Numbered from the stretch's first letter, positions 19,078 to 28,578 are shown. The stretch: DNA of 64,000 bases from CAXBDP01 sp041689935 (GCA_041689935.1 JBDNFI010000057.1:58542-122541); one strand, 5' to 3'. Numbers and translations: made by a program. Notes: generated by a model from the sequence alone, not told the origin.

Positions 19078-19107
19078 AAAATAGCTGAGCATTTTGCTTG
19101 GCTATTT
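19078..19107. terminator. Short hairpin between two convergent genes
   Basis: AAATAGC pairs with GCTATTT around a loop; it overlaps the last bases of the leftward flavoprotein gene. It could act in both directions, but the tails are only weakly T-rich. Confidence 0.4.
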
Positions 19108-20349
19108 GCTTTTCATATCGCTATTAATTGCTCTAGCGACCGCATCCCCACCCGTCCAAGCATTTTGAAAATTGAATCCTCCTGTAATACCATCTATATC
19201 TAATACCTCACCGGCAAAGAATAGGCCTTTATTACTTTTACTTTCTAATCTGCTTTGATCTATACTATCCAAACTTACCCCACCACAGGTCACAAATTCT
19301 TCTTTGAAAGTAGTTTTGCCTATCACTGAAAGTCTGAACCTTATGAGGCTTTCGGTCAGTAAGTTAACATCTCTTTTACTCAAATCATTATAGGTTTTTT
19401 CACCAATTGCTATGTCACCCAAAAGCACCTCCCAAAGTCTCGATGGTATGTCGAATAGCGGGTAGTTAACCAACTTCCGTTTTGGGTTTTTCAATTTATA
19501 TTCGGCTATATGCTCCTTGGTACTTTCCTCCGTATAATTCGCATTCCACTGTACCAAAACCGTAAATTGATAATTCATTTCGCCTAATTGCCTAGCTCCC
19601 CATGCCGACAAGCGTAGTACTGCTGGCCCACTTAATCCCCAATGAGTAATAAGCAAAGGACCTGATTCTTCTAATTTCACACCTTCTATCTTGACCTTGG
19701 CATTCAGCAAAGCGACACCACTTAGAGGCTTAAAAATACTCTTAGGCACATTGAAAGTAAAAAGAGATGGAACAGGTGGCAAAATAGTGTGGCCTAATTC
19801 TTTCAGCCAATTAAACCCTTCTAACTTTGGACTTCCTCCCGAGGTAATTACCACAAACTTGGAGGTTAGTTGTGAATCAGGCAGCTGAATGGTAAACCCA
19901 TTTTTGCTTGGAATTAATTGTTGTGCAGGGCTTTGTAATCGGATGATTATCCCAATACGATCAACGCAATCCATCAGGCAGTTTACAATTGAGCTTGATC
20001 TATTCGAAATAGGAAAGGCTCTGCCATCATCTTCCACTTTGAGTTTAACACCATTATTCTCAAACCAATCCCAAGTATCCTCAGCAGAAAAGTACGGAAG
20101 CAATTTTTTCATCAATTTAGCACCACGTGGGTAGCGGGAGGAAAATGTGGAAATACCTAAAGCAGGATTGTGAGTAACGTTGCATCTCCCGCCTCCAGAT
20201 ACGGTTACTTTGCTTAGTAACTTGCTGCTTTTCTCTAATAAAATAATCTTAAGATTTGGCTGCAATTCCTTTATTCGAATGGCTGAGAAAAAACCAGCCG
20301 CTCCACCTCCAATTACGATTACATCAAATGATTCTTCTTTGGTAGCCAA
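19102..20349 (-). CDS. HI0933/BaiN-type NAD(P)/FAD-dependent oxidoreductase
   Basis: 415 residues. FAD-binding IVIGGGAAGFFSAIR (about 11-25), KLLSKVTVSGGGRCNVTHNP (family signature), and C-terminal TCGGVSLDSID plus LFFAGEVLDIDGITGGFNFQNAWTGGDAVAR. Substrate unknown; relatives include BaiN and proteins of rRNA or flavin metabolism. The frame has no ATG upstream of the FAD motif; TTG at 20347-20349 is the best start (ATKEESFDVIV). Confidence 0.9.
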   Translation of the reverse strand: MATKEESFDVIVIGGGAAGFFSAIRIKELQPNLKIILLEKSSKLLSKVTVSGGGRCNVTHNPALGISTFSSRYPRGAKLMKKLLPYFSAEDTWDWFENNGVKLKVEDDGRAFPISNRSSSIVNCLMDCVDRIGIIIRLQSPAQQLIPSKNGFTIQLPDSQLTSKFVVITSGGSPKLEGFNWLKELGHTILPPVPSLFTFNVPKSIFKPLSGVALLNAKVKIEGVKLEESGPLLITHWGLSGPAVLRLSAWGARQLGEMNYQFTVLVQWNANYTEESTKEHIAEYKLKNPKRKLVNYPLFDIPSRLWEVLLGDIAIGEKTYNDLSKRDVNLLTESLIRFRLSVIGKTTFKEEFVTCGGVSLDSIDQSRLESKSNKGLFFAGEVLDIDGITGGFNFQNAWTGGDAVARAINSDMKSK

Positions 20350-20395
20350 ATCTAGGTTAGTAATACTATATTACTTATTATGAATACTTTACACA

Positions 20396-20989
20396 CTACT
20401 TACAATAGCGTGTGATCAACCTTTCAGCTTCTTTTTCGCCAAGGGTATTTGCAGCTGCAAAATCCTGACACGCCAAGCGAGTTCGATTAGTTGCTATGAA
20501 TGCTGTACCTCTGAAGAGATAGGCTTCTGACAAATTCTTGTTGATAGCAATCGCAGAAGTATAAGACTCAATGGCATCTCTGATCTTACCTTGGTGTTGC
20601 AGCGCTTGGCCTAAAAAGAAGTGACCTTGAGCATTATTCTGATTTAGCTCAACAACTTTCTCAAAATATAACTGACCAGAATTCCAATCATCTTTTCTAC
20701 TGTAATATTGCCCAACGCTCAAAAGTGCATTTATACTTTTTGGTTCTAGTCGTAATACAGTTTCGTAATCGTCAAGTGCCTTTTCATATTGCTCCAAGGC
20801 CTCATAGGCTCGCCCTCGATTATATAAGGTTTTGATATGGCTAGGCTTCAATTTCAAATATTCATTGTAAGAAGCTAAAGCCCCTTCAAAATCTCCATCG
20901 GAGTATAATTGATCACCGTCTATAGAACGCTCATCTTGACAAGAAATCAATAATAAGGAAACAAGAAACATCAATGAAAATAATCTCAT
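20396..20989 (-). CDS. TPR-repeat lipoprotein
   Basis: Lipobox LVSLLLISC (Cys about 17), then about five tetratricopeptide repeats (for example YSDGDFEGALASYNEYLKLK and RGRAYEALEQYEKALDDYE). 197 residues. TPR lipoproteins are protein-binding scaffolds at the outer or inner membrane; the partner is unknown. ATG at 20989, 46 bp upstream of the flavoprotein gene on the same strand. Confidence 0.88.
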   Translation of the reverse strand: MRLFSLMFLVSLLLISCQDERSIDGDQLYSDGDFEGALASYNEYLKLKPSHIKTLYNRGRAYEALEQYEKALDDYETVLRLEPKSINALLSVGQYYSRKDDWNSGQLYFEKVVELNQNNAQGHFFLGQALQHQGKIRDAIESYTSAIAINKNLSEAYLFRGTAFIATNRTRLACQDFAAANTLGEKEAERLITRYCK

Positions 20990-21117
20990 GAAATAAAATA
21001 TTGAATAATAGTAAGGAAATGGCTCAGATTGACCCTAAAGTGGAATTCAGCAAGTGTAGCGATTCCCTGTAGTAAAATCAACCTAAGCCAAAATTAACAA
21101 GTATTATGCCCTTTTAA

Positions 21118-21948
21118 TTAGACTGAGACATTGTTATCTCTTAATGCTTCATTCAACGAAGTTTTTTTATCAGTACTTTCTTTGCGCTTGCCAATGATCA
21201 ATGCGCATGGAACCTGATATATACCAGAAGGAAATTGCTTTGGAATGGTACCAGGAATTACCACCGATCGGTCGGGAATGAACCCTTTATATTCTATTGG
21301 CTCAGAACCAGAAACGTCAATTATCTTTGAGCTTTTAGTTAATACCACATTAGCACCAAGTACAGCTTCTTTGCCAATCCGTACGCCTTCTACAACGATA
21401 CATCTGGACCCAATAAAGGCATTGTCTTCAATAATCACCGGAGAGGCTTGTACGGGCTCTAATACGCCACCGATACCCACACCCCCGCTTAAGTGTACAT
21501 TTTTACCTATTTGAGCGCATGAGCCAACTGTCGCCCAGGTATCTACCATCGTGCCTGAGTCCACATAAGCACCGATGTTTATGTAAGAAGGCATCATTAT
21601 AACACCTGAATTTATAAACGCACCATATCTAGCTACAGCGTTTGGCACCACTCTTACTCCCAGCTTATCATATCCAGACTTTAGTCGGATTTTATCATGG
21701 TATTCGAAAGGTCCGCATTCGATGATTTGCATTTTTTGCAACGGAAAATAAAGAATCACAGCCTTTTTTACCCATTCATTCACTTTCCATTCATTGCCCT
21801 CTATGGGCTCAGCCACTCGCAACCTACCTAAATCCAATGCTTCAATAATTGTCTTCACTGCAATTTGCACCTCCTTATTATGAAGCATATCTCGGTCATC
21901 CCAAGCAGCTTCAATCATATCTTTCAAATCTCTATTTTCTTTGTTCAT
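21118..21948 (-). CDS. dapD: Tetrahydrodipicolinate N-succinyltransferase
   Basis: Lysine/diaminopimelate pathway: succinyl-CoA plus tetrahydrodipicolinate to N-succinyl-amino-ketopimelate. 276 residues. N-terminal helical domain (1-100), then a left-handed beta-helix of hexapeptide repeats (GAFINSGVIMMPSYINIGAYV, VHLSGGVGIGGVLEP) with the RCIVVEGVRIGKEAVLGANVVLT stretch. ATG at 21948. Divergent from the glycosyltransferase gene, 47 bp away. Confidence 0.96.
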   Translation of the reverse strand: MNKENRDLKDMIEAAWDDRDMLHNKEVQIAVKTIIEALDLGRLRVAEPIEGNEWKVNEWVKKAVILYFPLQKMQIIECGPFEYHDKIRLKSGYDKLGVRVVPNAVARYGAFINSGVIMMPSYINIGAYVDSGTMVDTWATVGSCAQIGKNVHLSGGVGIGGVLEPVQASPVIIEDNAFIGSRCIVVEGVRIGKEAVLGANVVLTKSSKIIDVSGSEPIEYKGFIPDRSVVIPGTIPKQFPSGIYQVPCALIIGKRKESTDKKTSLNEALRDNNVSV

Positions 21949-21995
21949 CTAATTGTGTTTACTTTAAAATCGTAAATTTATTTGATTAAAAACAA

Positions 21996-23108
21996 TTGCT
22001 ATTGAAGCACTGCATCGTAATTGGAGCTACACTTAAACCCTTGGATGACGCTCGTCATTTTCACAAAATTGCTCTTTCGCTCGGCCAAACAAATAAATAT
22101 GTACTTAATATCATAGGCCAAAACATAAAAAATATTCAGCAAGCTAAAAACATCACTTTCCATAGGTTAAATGGGCTAAAATCGAATTATTTCAAAAGGC
22201 TTATTTCGCCTTTCATTTACCTACGCAAAACTTGGCAGATAAAACCAGATTTACAAATTATTTGTACCTGGGAATTATTGCCAGTAGCTGTCATCGTTAA
22301 GTTATTTAGAGGTGGAAAATTGATTTATGATATTCAAGAAAATTATATCAATAATATTCGCTTCTTAGGAAATGAATTATGGATTATTAAACAGATAAAA
22401 ACACTTGTGATCAGCGTCTATCACAAATTATCTTGGTCAAGTATAGATAGATTCTTTTTAGCAGAGCAAAGCTATTTGTCCGAGTTTACCCTACACCAAT
22501 CAAAATATATAATACTAGAAAACAAATCGTTAAGGATAAATAGAAAAAGAAGTACATCAGAAAAAATCAACTTTATATTCACAGGCACTATTGGCGCTCC
22601 TCAAGGAATTTGGGATGTGCTAGAATGGGCAGAAAATGCCGGTAAACTTCGCCAAAATGTTCAGTTGACCATCATTGGTCATTGCCCATCAAAAGCCACT
22701 TTTAAAGCTCTTCAAACAAAGGCGGGAGGTAAAGACTATGTCAATCTGCAAGTCCAAACTGAACCAATACCCTATGAAATTATACTAGATTCTATTTCAA
22801 AAGCAGATGTTGGAATCATTGCCTACCCTCCAAACCAAGCGAATCAAGACAAATTCCCTAGTAAACTTTACGAGTACTTAGCCGCTCAACTACCCGTTTT
22901 TCTTCTTCATCCTAATCCTAAATGGGAAGCAATTTTAGACCAATATCAGGCAGGAATTTCTAGTCGAAGCTACCCAGATTTCCAGAGTCAGCTTGATCTG
23001 TTTAAGACAAAAATATTCTATCCAAACTCTAGCAATAGGCCAGAACTGCATTGGCAATCCAATGAAGTAATACTGCTCAAGTGCATTGAAGAGCTATTAA
23101 TTTCCTAA
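21996..23108 (+). CDS. Glycosyltransferase (GT-B fold, GT4-like)
   Basis: 370 residues. N-terminal Rossmann-like half, then the C-terminal half with FIFTGTIGAPQGIWDVLEWA, QLTIIGHCP and the donor-binding region KADVGIIAYPPNQANQDKFPSKLYEYLAAQLPVFL, whose Pro-Ser-Lys-x-x-Glu pattern is typical of GT4-like enzymes. Sugar and acceptor unknown; it probably builds cell-surface glycans. No ATG is available: TTG at 21996 or at 22002 is the start. It is a single gene, not in a polysaccharide cluster. Confidence 0.82.
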   Translation: MLLKHCIVIGATLKPLDDARHFHKIALSLGQTNKYVLNIIGQNIKNIQQAKNITFHRLNGLKSNYFKRLISPFIYLRKTWQIKPDLQIICTWELLPVAVIVKLFRGGKLIYDIQENYINNIRFLGNELWIIKQIKTLVISVYHKLSWSSIDRFFLAEQSYLSEFTLHQSKYIILENKSLRINRKRSTSEKINFIFTGTIGAPQGIWDVLEWAENAGKLRQNVQLTIIGHCPSKATFKALQTKAGGKDYVNLQVQTEPIPYEIILDSISKADVGIIAYPPNQANQDKFPSKLYEYLAAQLPVFLLHPNPKWEAILDQYQAGISSRSYPDFQSQLDLFKTKIFYPNSSNRPELHWQSNEVILLKCIEELLIS

Positions 23109-23218
23109 TCAACCTCCCGCATTTTTGCCCTCCGTATCAGTCCACTATTCGACGGAAGTCCTCAGTTGCTTTTTCATTAATTCAAAGCAATTCATAACAT
23201 ATTTTGTAGGTAAATTAC

Positions 23219-23240
23219 TATCTAAATTTATTTTTAGATA
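23219..23240. promoter_or_regulatory. Candidate DtxR/MntR operator 1
   Basis: A perfect inverted repeat, TATCTAAA-N6-TTTAGATA, lies 96 bp before the repressor ATG. The half-site CTAAA/TTTAG fits the AT-rich palindromes bound by DtxR-family repressors. The assignment is inferred from position and symmetry. Confidence 0.6.
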
Positions 23241-23311
23241 AAACTAAAACATCGATTTTAAAGCTCAAAATGACTTTTTTAATGATTTTAGCTTTATAGC
23301 AAAATTATTTT

Positions 23312-23331
23312 TAGATTTGCCTAACAATCTA
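23312..23331. promoter_or_regulatory. Candidate DtxR/MntR operator 2
   Basis: TAGATT-N8-AATCTA ends 5 bp before the repressor ATG and shares the TAGAT half-site with operator 1. Its position over the start region suggests autoregulation. Confidence 0.5.
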
Positions 23332-23336
23332 CACAA

Positions 23337-24005
23337 ATGAAAGAAATATTCACCCTTTCTGAAGAGAATTACCTCAAAGCCATCTATCACCTTTCCACCG
23401 AAGACGAAGAATCGGTGAGCACCAACGCACTTGCTGAGCGGCTGCAAACCACAGCGGCCAGTGTGAGTGATATGTTGAAAAAACTTGCCAAGAAAGAATT
23501 GATCGAGTATAAAAAATATCAAGGAGTGAATATCTCTGAAAAGGGAAAAAGAGTAGCTCTACAAATAATCCGCAAGCATCGACTTTGGGAAGTTTTTTTG
23601 GTAGAGAAGTTAAGCTTCAATTGGGACGAAGTGCATGAGATTGCTGAACAATTGGAGCATATCCACTCTCCTATCTTGGTGAAAAGGCTGGACGAATTTT
23701 TGGGCTACCCGAAGTTTGATCCACACGGAGACCCTATACCTGATGAGAGCGGGGAATTTCAAGCGATGCCTCAAATGGCATTATCAGAAATGACTCCAAA
23801 TCAGAGTGGTTTATTAGTCGGAGTAAAAGATACTAATTCCCTTTTTCTTCGTCATTTAGATAAAATTGGAGCCTACATTGGTGCTAAAATTAAAGTGTTA
23901 GAAAAAGTTGAATTCGATGGCTCAGTGGAGATTCTTTTAGAAGACAAAAAAACGCTGTTTATATCAAAGGAAGTCGCCTCCAATTTGTTAATTACCAAGC
24001 GATGA
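23337..24005 (+). CDS. mntR: DtxR/MntR-family metal-dependent repressor
   Basis: 222 residues. Winged-helix DNA-binding domain (about 1-65; SVSTNALAERLQTTAASVSDMLKKLAKK), dimerisation/metal-binding domain (about 66-140; RKHRLWEVFLVEKL, VHEIAEQLEHIHSP, where E-x-x-E-H are the metal ligands), PKFDPHGDPIPDE, and a C-terminal FeoA/SH3-like domain (about 150-222). Metal (Mn, Fe or Zn) not certain. First gene of a four-gene metal-uptake operon: it overlaps the next gene by 4 bp. Two palindromes upstream point to self-regulation. Confidence 0.92.
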   Translation: MKEIFTLSEENYLKAIYHLSTEDEESVSTNALAERLQTTAASVSDMLKKLAKKELIEYKKYQGVNISEKGKRVALQIIRKHRLWEVFLVEKLSFNWDEVHEIAEQLEHIHSPILVKRLDEFLGYPKFDPHGDPIPDESGEFQAMPQMALSEMTPNQSGLLVGVKDTNSLFLRHLDKIGAYIGAKIKVLEKVEFDGSVEILLEDKKTLFISKEVASNLLITKR

Positions 24006-24937
24006 AGAAGAATTCAATATTAAGTGGTTTGGTTTTAGTGCTCTTCTTGTCTGTATTATTTACCTCATGTAATGATAATGCCACAAGAGATGATGATGCC
24101 TTGCTTATAGTTTGTACCACAGGAATGCTAGGCGATGCGCTGCAAAATTTGCTTGGCGACCAGGCTATTGTAATATCGCTAATGGGGCCAGGCGTAGATC
24201 CACACTTGTATAAGGCGACTCAAGGAGATTTGGCAAAACTACAAGAGGCCGATTTGATCATTTACAATGGCTTGTATTTGGAAGGGAAAATGGCGGAAGT
24301 AATGGAAAAGCTGGCTCGCCAGAAGACGATTATTGCAGCTGCCGAATTGCTGCCAAATGATAAAATCAGATATACCGTAGATAAAGTTACTGATCCGCAC
24401 ATTTGGTTCGATGTGTCTTTATGGGCCGATATGGTTCAACTATTGATTCCAGCCCTTGAGCAGACTAATCTGTTTGAGCCAGCTCTATTAGCACAAAATG
24501 GCGAACGCTTTGCAGAGGAATTAAGAGCCCTAAATGTGCGGACATTATCGGAGATCTCATCCATCCCTGCCGACAAAAGAGTGTTGGTAACAGCCCACGA
24601 TGCCTTCCAATACTTCGGCTTAGCTTATAATATTGAGGTGTTTGGTTTACAAGGGTTATCAACCCTGTCAGAATTTGGTCTGCGTGATATTTCGGATCTT
24701 GTTTCGTTACTAGTAGCAAGGCAAATCTCCTCTATCTATGTGGAATCTTCTGTATCAGATAAGGCTATCAAAGCCGTGATCGAAGGCTGCAAAGCCGTAG
24801 GACATGAGGTGAAAATTGGAGGTAGGCTGTACTCGGATGCCATGGGAGATGCTGGAACAGCAGAGGGGACTTACATAGGAATGGTAGAACACAATGTTAG
24901 GGTTATTGTAGCAGGGCTTGGAGGGCAAAATGAATAA
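24002..24937 (+). CDS. Metal ABC transporter substrate-binding lipoprotein (ZnuA/TroA/MntC family)
   Basis: Captures a divalent metal at the membrane. Lipobox LSVLFTSC (Cys about 23), 311 residues. Metal ligands expected from the family are visible: His in GPGVDPHLYKATQGD (about 67), His in VTDPHIWFDVSLW (about 129), His in VTAHDAFQYFG (about 198), and Asp near YSDAMG. The linker lacks the long His-rich loop of Zn-specific ZnuA, which mildly favours Mn or Fe. Start overlaps the mntR stop (ATGA). Confidence 0.93.
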   Translation: MKKNSILSGLVLVLFLSVLFTSCNDNATRDDDALLIVCTTGMLGDALQNLLGDQAIVISLMGPGVDPHLYKATQGDLAKLQEADLIIYNGLYLEGKMAEVMEKLARQKTIIAAAELLPNDKIRYTVDKVTDPHIWFDVSLWADMVQLLIPALEQTNLFEPALLAQNGERFAEELRALNVRTLSEISSIPADKRVLVTAHDAFQYFGLAYNIEVFGLQGLSTLSEFGLRDISDLVSLLVARQISSIYVESSVSDKAIKAVIEGCKAVGHEVKIGGRLYSDAMGDAGTAEGTYIGMVEHNVRVIVAGLGGQNE

Positions 24938-25712
24938 AGACGAACCTGCGTTACTCGTAAGAGATTTAACGGCCGGCTATCAGAAAAAGCCTGTACTTTG
25001 GAGTATATATTTGGAAGTGCCGCAAGGCGCATTATGTTGTATTGTAGGTCCGAATGGAGCCGGAAAATCTACCTTTATCAAAACGGTGATGAATTTGATT
25101 CCTGCTACTGCTGGAGATGTGAAAATCTTTGGAAAAACGCTGGATGAGGTGCGAAGTAGAATCAGCTATGTACCACAGCGAGAAAGCGTAGATTGGGATT
25201 TTCCTGCATCAGCTTATGATGTGGTACTAATGGGTAGATACGGAAAATTAGGGCTTTTCAAAAGAGCTGGAAAAGAAGATAAGCGTATTGCTATGGAAGC
25301 TTTGGGCAAGGTAGGGATGGAAAGCTTTGCTTCACGTCAAATTAGTCAATTGTCTGGTGGACAACAGCAGAGAGTATTTTTAGCTAGAGCTTTAGCGCAG
25401 GAAGCAGATTTATACTTTCTTGACGAACCTTTTGCTGGAGTAGATGCCTCTACCGAAAAAGCTATTATTGATTTATTGAGAGAAATGTCGCGGGAGGGTA
25501 AAACCATTATTGCTGTTCACCATGACTTACAGTCTGCGCCCTCCTACTTCGATTATACCATTTTGCTCAATTTGCGCCTCATTGCAGCTGGCCCCACCGC
25601 TGAGGTATTTACGGATAAAAATCTGCAAGATACGTATGGTGGAAAATTAACCCTCTTGACAGAAGTTGGTGATTTGATGAAGAATAAGAGATTCCCTGAG
25701 CGAGAGAAATAA
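24930..25712 (+). CDS. Metal ABC transporter ATP-binding protein
   Basis: Cytoplasmic ATPase of the metal importer. Walker A GPNGAGKST (about 36-44), Q-loop in RISYVPQRESVDWDFP, signature LSGGQQQR (about 140), Walker B LYFLDEPFAGVD, switch His in VHHDLQ. I start at ATG 24930, which is preceded by GGAGG and overlaps the previous gene by 8 bp; a TTG at 24918 is less likely. 260 residues. Confidence 0.95.
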   Translation: MNKDEPALLVRDLTAGYQKKPVLWSIYLEVPQGALCCIVGPNGAGKSTFIKTVMNLIPATAGDVKIFGKTLDEVRSRISYVPQRESVDWDFPASAYDVVLMGRYGKLGLFKRAGKEDKRIAMEALGKVGMESFASRQISQLSGGQQQRVFLARALAQEADLYFLDEPFAGVDASTEKAIIDLLREMSREGKTIIAVHHDLQSAPSYFDYTILLNLRLIAAGPTAEVFTDKNLQDTYGGKLTLLTEVGDLMKNKRFPEREK

Positions 25713-26998
25713 TGGAAACATTCTGGGACTTTTTCAGCTTTACGGATGCTAATGTTCGATATGTAACATTTGGAGCAATCTTAGTCACTTCCTCAGCTGC
25801 GATCGTTGGTTGCTTTACATTTTTGCGCAAAAAAGCCCTTGTGGGAGATGCCGTAGCACATGCCGTTTTGCCAGGAGTTTGTTTAGGATTTATCCTTTCC
25901 GGAGTAAAAGATCCACTGTGGATAATTATAGGCGCATTTATTACGGGTTGGCTTTCTCTTTTGCTAATGGATCAAATCATTTCGAAAAGTAGAATTAAGG
26001 AAGATTCAGCCATCGCATTTATTCTTTCTACTTTTTTTGGTTTGGGAATTTTACTACTTACTTGGATACAAAAATCTGGAAATGCAGCCCAATCTGGCTT
26101 AGATCAGTTCTTATTTGGAAAAGCAGCCGCATTGGTCGGCAACGATCTTATTGTATTTTCAGTTGTGGCCATCATCTTAATAGTATTAGTTGTCTTATTC
26201 TTCAAGGAATTTCAATTACTCGCTTTCAATAAAGATTTTGCCCAAAGTATGGGCTTACCCATAAAACTCATTGAATTTATTTCTACATCCATGACTGTAC
26301 TCGCCGTGGTAGCAGGAATCCAAGCAGTTGGTGTAGTTTTAATGGCCGCCATGCTCATAACACCTCCTGCTGCTGCAAGGTATTGGACAAATAATTTGCA
26401 GAAAATGCTTCTTTTAGCGGCTGTTTTTGGTGGTTTCTCTGGATTGGCTGGCGCATATATTTCTTATTTGGCTCCTTCGATGCCTACTGGCCCATGGATA
26501 GTGGTAGTGGTCAGTTTAATTGCCTTTTTCTCTTTCTTTTTCGCACCGGAAAAAGGAATCATTCCTTTAGCTAGATTACAAAAGCGTAATCAGCAGAAAA
26601 TTACGGATGAGAACATACTAAAAGGCTTGTATCATTTGCGGGAGGATGAAAAACACTTAAAGCAAAAATTTACTTTTGACGAATTATTGGAAAAGCGTCC
26701 TATGCATAAAGATCGCTTCCACAAAAGTATCAAAAGGTTGTCTCGAAAGAGTTTTATAATATTGGATAACCATTCACTAGACTTAAGCGAAAGTGGTCTT
26801 GTGGTAGCAAAGCGAGTAGTAAAGCTTCATAGACTTTGGGAATTATACCTCTCTGAATTTCTAAACAAAACCCCAGATCAAGTGCATGATGAAGCGGAAA
26901 CCATAGAACATTTAATCACTCCAGAGCTTGAAAGACAACTAGAAGTGAGGCTGAATTTTCCTAATAAAGATCCTCATGATGAGGATATTCCTTATTAA
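25712..26998 (+). CDS. Metal ABC transporter permease fused to a DtxR-like regulator domain
   Basis: Residues about 15-285 are an ABC-3 family permease with eight or nine membrane segments (GDAVAHAVLPGVCLGFIL; AVGVVLMAAMLITPPAAARYW). Residues about 295-428 are a second, soluble module homologous to the mntR protein of the same operon: a degenerate winged helix (NILKGLYHLREDEKH), then KLHRLWELYLSEFL, VHDEAETIEHLITPELE with the E-x-x-E-H ligands kept, and FPNKDPHDEDIP. The FeoA-like third domain is missing. The fused part could sense metal on the cytoplasmic side. Start overlaps the ATPase stop by one base. Confidence 0.93.
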   Translation: METFWDFFSFTDANVRYVTFGAILVTSSAAIVGCFTFLRKKALVGDAVAHAVLPGVCLGFILSGVKDPLWIIIGAFITGWLSLLLMDQIISKSRIKEDSAIAFILSTFFGLGILLLTWIQKSGNAAQSGLDQFLFGKAAALVGNDLIVFSVVAIILIVLVVLFFKEFQLLAFNKDFAQSMGLPIKLIEFISTSMTVLAVVAGIQAVGVVLMAAMLITPPAAARYWTNNLQKMLLLAAVFGGFSGLAGAYISYLAPSMPTGPWIVVVVSLIAFFSFFFAPEKGIIPLARLQKRNQQKITDENILKGLYHLREDEKHLKQKFTFDELLEKRPMHKDRFHKSIKRLSRKSFIILDNHSLDLSESGLVVAKRVVKLHRLWELYLSEFLNKTPDQVHDEAETIEHLITPELERQLEVRLNFPNKDPHDEDIPY

Positions 26999-28578
26999 TT
27001 TGATCTAGTTTGACCCAACTTTATAGCAATTTGCTCGGCAACTCTTTCTCCATCCATTGCTGCTGATGCAATTCCTCCTGCATATCCTGCGCCTTCCCCG
27101 CAAGGAAACAACCCGGCAATCTGCTGATGCTCTAGCGTGACAGGATCTCTTGGAATGCGGACTGGAGAAGAAGTGCGGCTTTCTACGCCCACTATTACTG
27201 CCTCATTGCTCAAATATCCTCTCATTTTCTGGCCAAAAGCTCTGAAACCTTTCTGCAAACTTTCAGCAATAAATGCAGGCAATACCTCCTGCATTTGCAC
27301 AGATACGAGTCCAGGTTGGTAGCTAGTGTCTGGTAGCGTATTGGAAAATTTCCCTTCCACAAAATCGACTAATCTTTGCCCAGGAGCCGTTTGTGTTTTT
27401 CCTCCCATTTCCCAAGCTTTCTGCTCTACAGATGCTTGGAACTCCATTGCTGCCAATTCCTTATGGTGTTGAAAATCTTTCAAATGTTCTAGTTCTACGG
27501 ATACCACAATGCCCGAATTTGCAAATCGTGAATCTCGGCGGGAAGGACTCATCCCATTTACAACCACCTCACCAGACGCGGTAGCTGATGGCACAATAAA
27601 CCCACCTGGGCACATACAAAAAGAAAAAACACCATGCTGAGATTTTTTGAGCTTCACTTGATCTACCAAGGAATAATTTGCCGCCGGCAAATAGACACCA
27701 CGATTATCGCAATGATATTGGATACTATCAATGACACTTTGAGGATGCTCAACTCTAATTCCAAGCGCAAAAGGTTTGGCCTCTATGTGTACGCCTTTTT
27801 GTTGTAGTAAACGAAAAATATCTCTAGCTGAGTGGCCTGTTGCTAATAAAACCGCCTTTGCATGAATACTTAGCCCACCAGCTAGTACTACGCCCGTCAT
27901 TTGAGCATTGCTAATGATAAAGTCCTCGACCCTACTTTCAAAATGGATCTCACCTCCCGCTTCCAATATACTTTCTCGTATAGCAGCTACTACATTCGGC
28001 AATTTGTTCGTCCCAATATGTGGATGAGCGTCCACTAAAATCTGGTCGGTTGCTCCATGTGCCACTAATATCTCCAATATCCTCTTTAGGTCGCCACGCT
28101 TTTTGGAGCGTGTGTACAGTTTTCCGTCCGAGTAGGTTCCAGCACCTCCCTCGCCAAAGCAATAATTGGAATCGGAGTTAACAATATGCTTTTTATTAAT
28201 ATCAGCAATATCTCTTCTGCGACTTCTCACATCCTTGCCACGCTCTACGATAATGGGTTTTAAGCCAAGTTCTATCAATCGAAGGGCAGCAAACATGCCT
28301 GCTGGTCCGGCTCCTACAATTATTATAGGTTGGGAATTAGCTACATTTGGATAGTGAAAATTCCCTAAATAAAGAGGCGTAATTGGCTCATTTTCGAAAA
28401 TATCAACTCTCAATCGAATCTTCACCTGACGACCACGTGCGTCGATAGATCTCTTTTGAATTTGAAAATCAAAAAGTAAGTCTTTATGAATCCCGGCCTC
28501 ATTTTGCAAAATGGGCTTGAGCAATTCAGGAGTCGCAGCCTCTAATGGACTTACGGCAATATCGATGGTTTTTTGCAT
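26995..28578 (-). CDS. FAD-dependent dehydrogenase (NAD(FAD)-utilising, YtfP/HI0933-like group)
   Basis: 527 residues. An N-terminal beta-alpha domain (about 1-75), then FAD-binding PIIIVGAGPAGMFAALRLIELG (about 84-105), the long GEGGAGTYSDGKLYTRSKKRG segment (about 140-160), SFCMCPGGFIVPSATASGEVVVNG (Cys pair), and the C-terminal FPCGEGAGYAGGIASAAMDG. Found widely in bacteria, reaction unknown. Convergent with the permease gene; the 3' ends overlap by 4 bp. Confidence 0.9.
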   Translation of the reverse strand: MQKTIDIAVSPLEAATPELLKPILQNEAGIHKDLLFDFQIQKRSIDARGRQVKIRLRVDIFENEPITPLYLGNFHYPNVANSQPIIIVGAGPAGMFAALRLIELGLKPIIVERGKDVRSRRRDIADINKKHIVNSDSNYCFGEGGAGTYSDGKLYTRSKKRGDLKRILEILVAHGATDQILVDAHPHIGTNKLPNVVAAIRESILEAGGEIHFESRVEDFIISNAQMTGVVLAGGLSIHAKAVLLATGHSARDIFRLLQQKGVHIEAKPFALGIRVEHPQSVIDSIQYHCDNRGVYLPAANYSLVDQVKLKKSQHGVFSFCMCPGGFIVPSATASGEVVVNGMSPSRRDSRFANSGIVVSVELEHLKDFQHHKELAAMEFQASVEQKAWEMGGKTQTAPGQRLVDFVEGKFSNTLPDTSYQPGLVSVQMQEVLPAFIAESLQKGFRAFGQKMRGYLSNEAVIVGVESRTSSPVRIPRDPVTLEHQQIAGLFPCGEGAGYAGGIASAAMDGERVAEQIAIKLGQTRSN

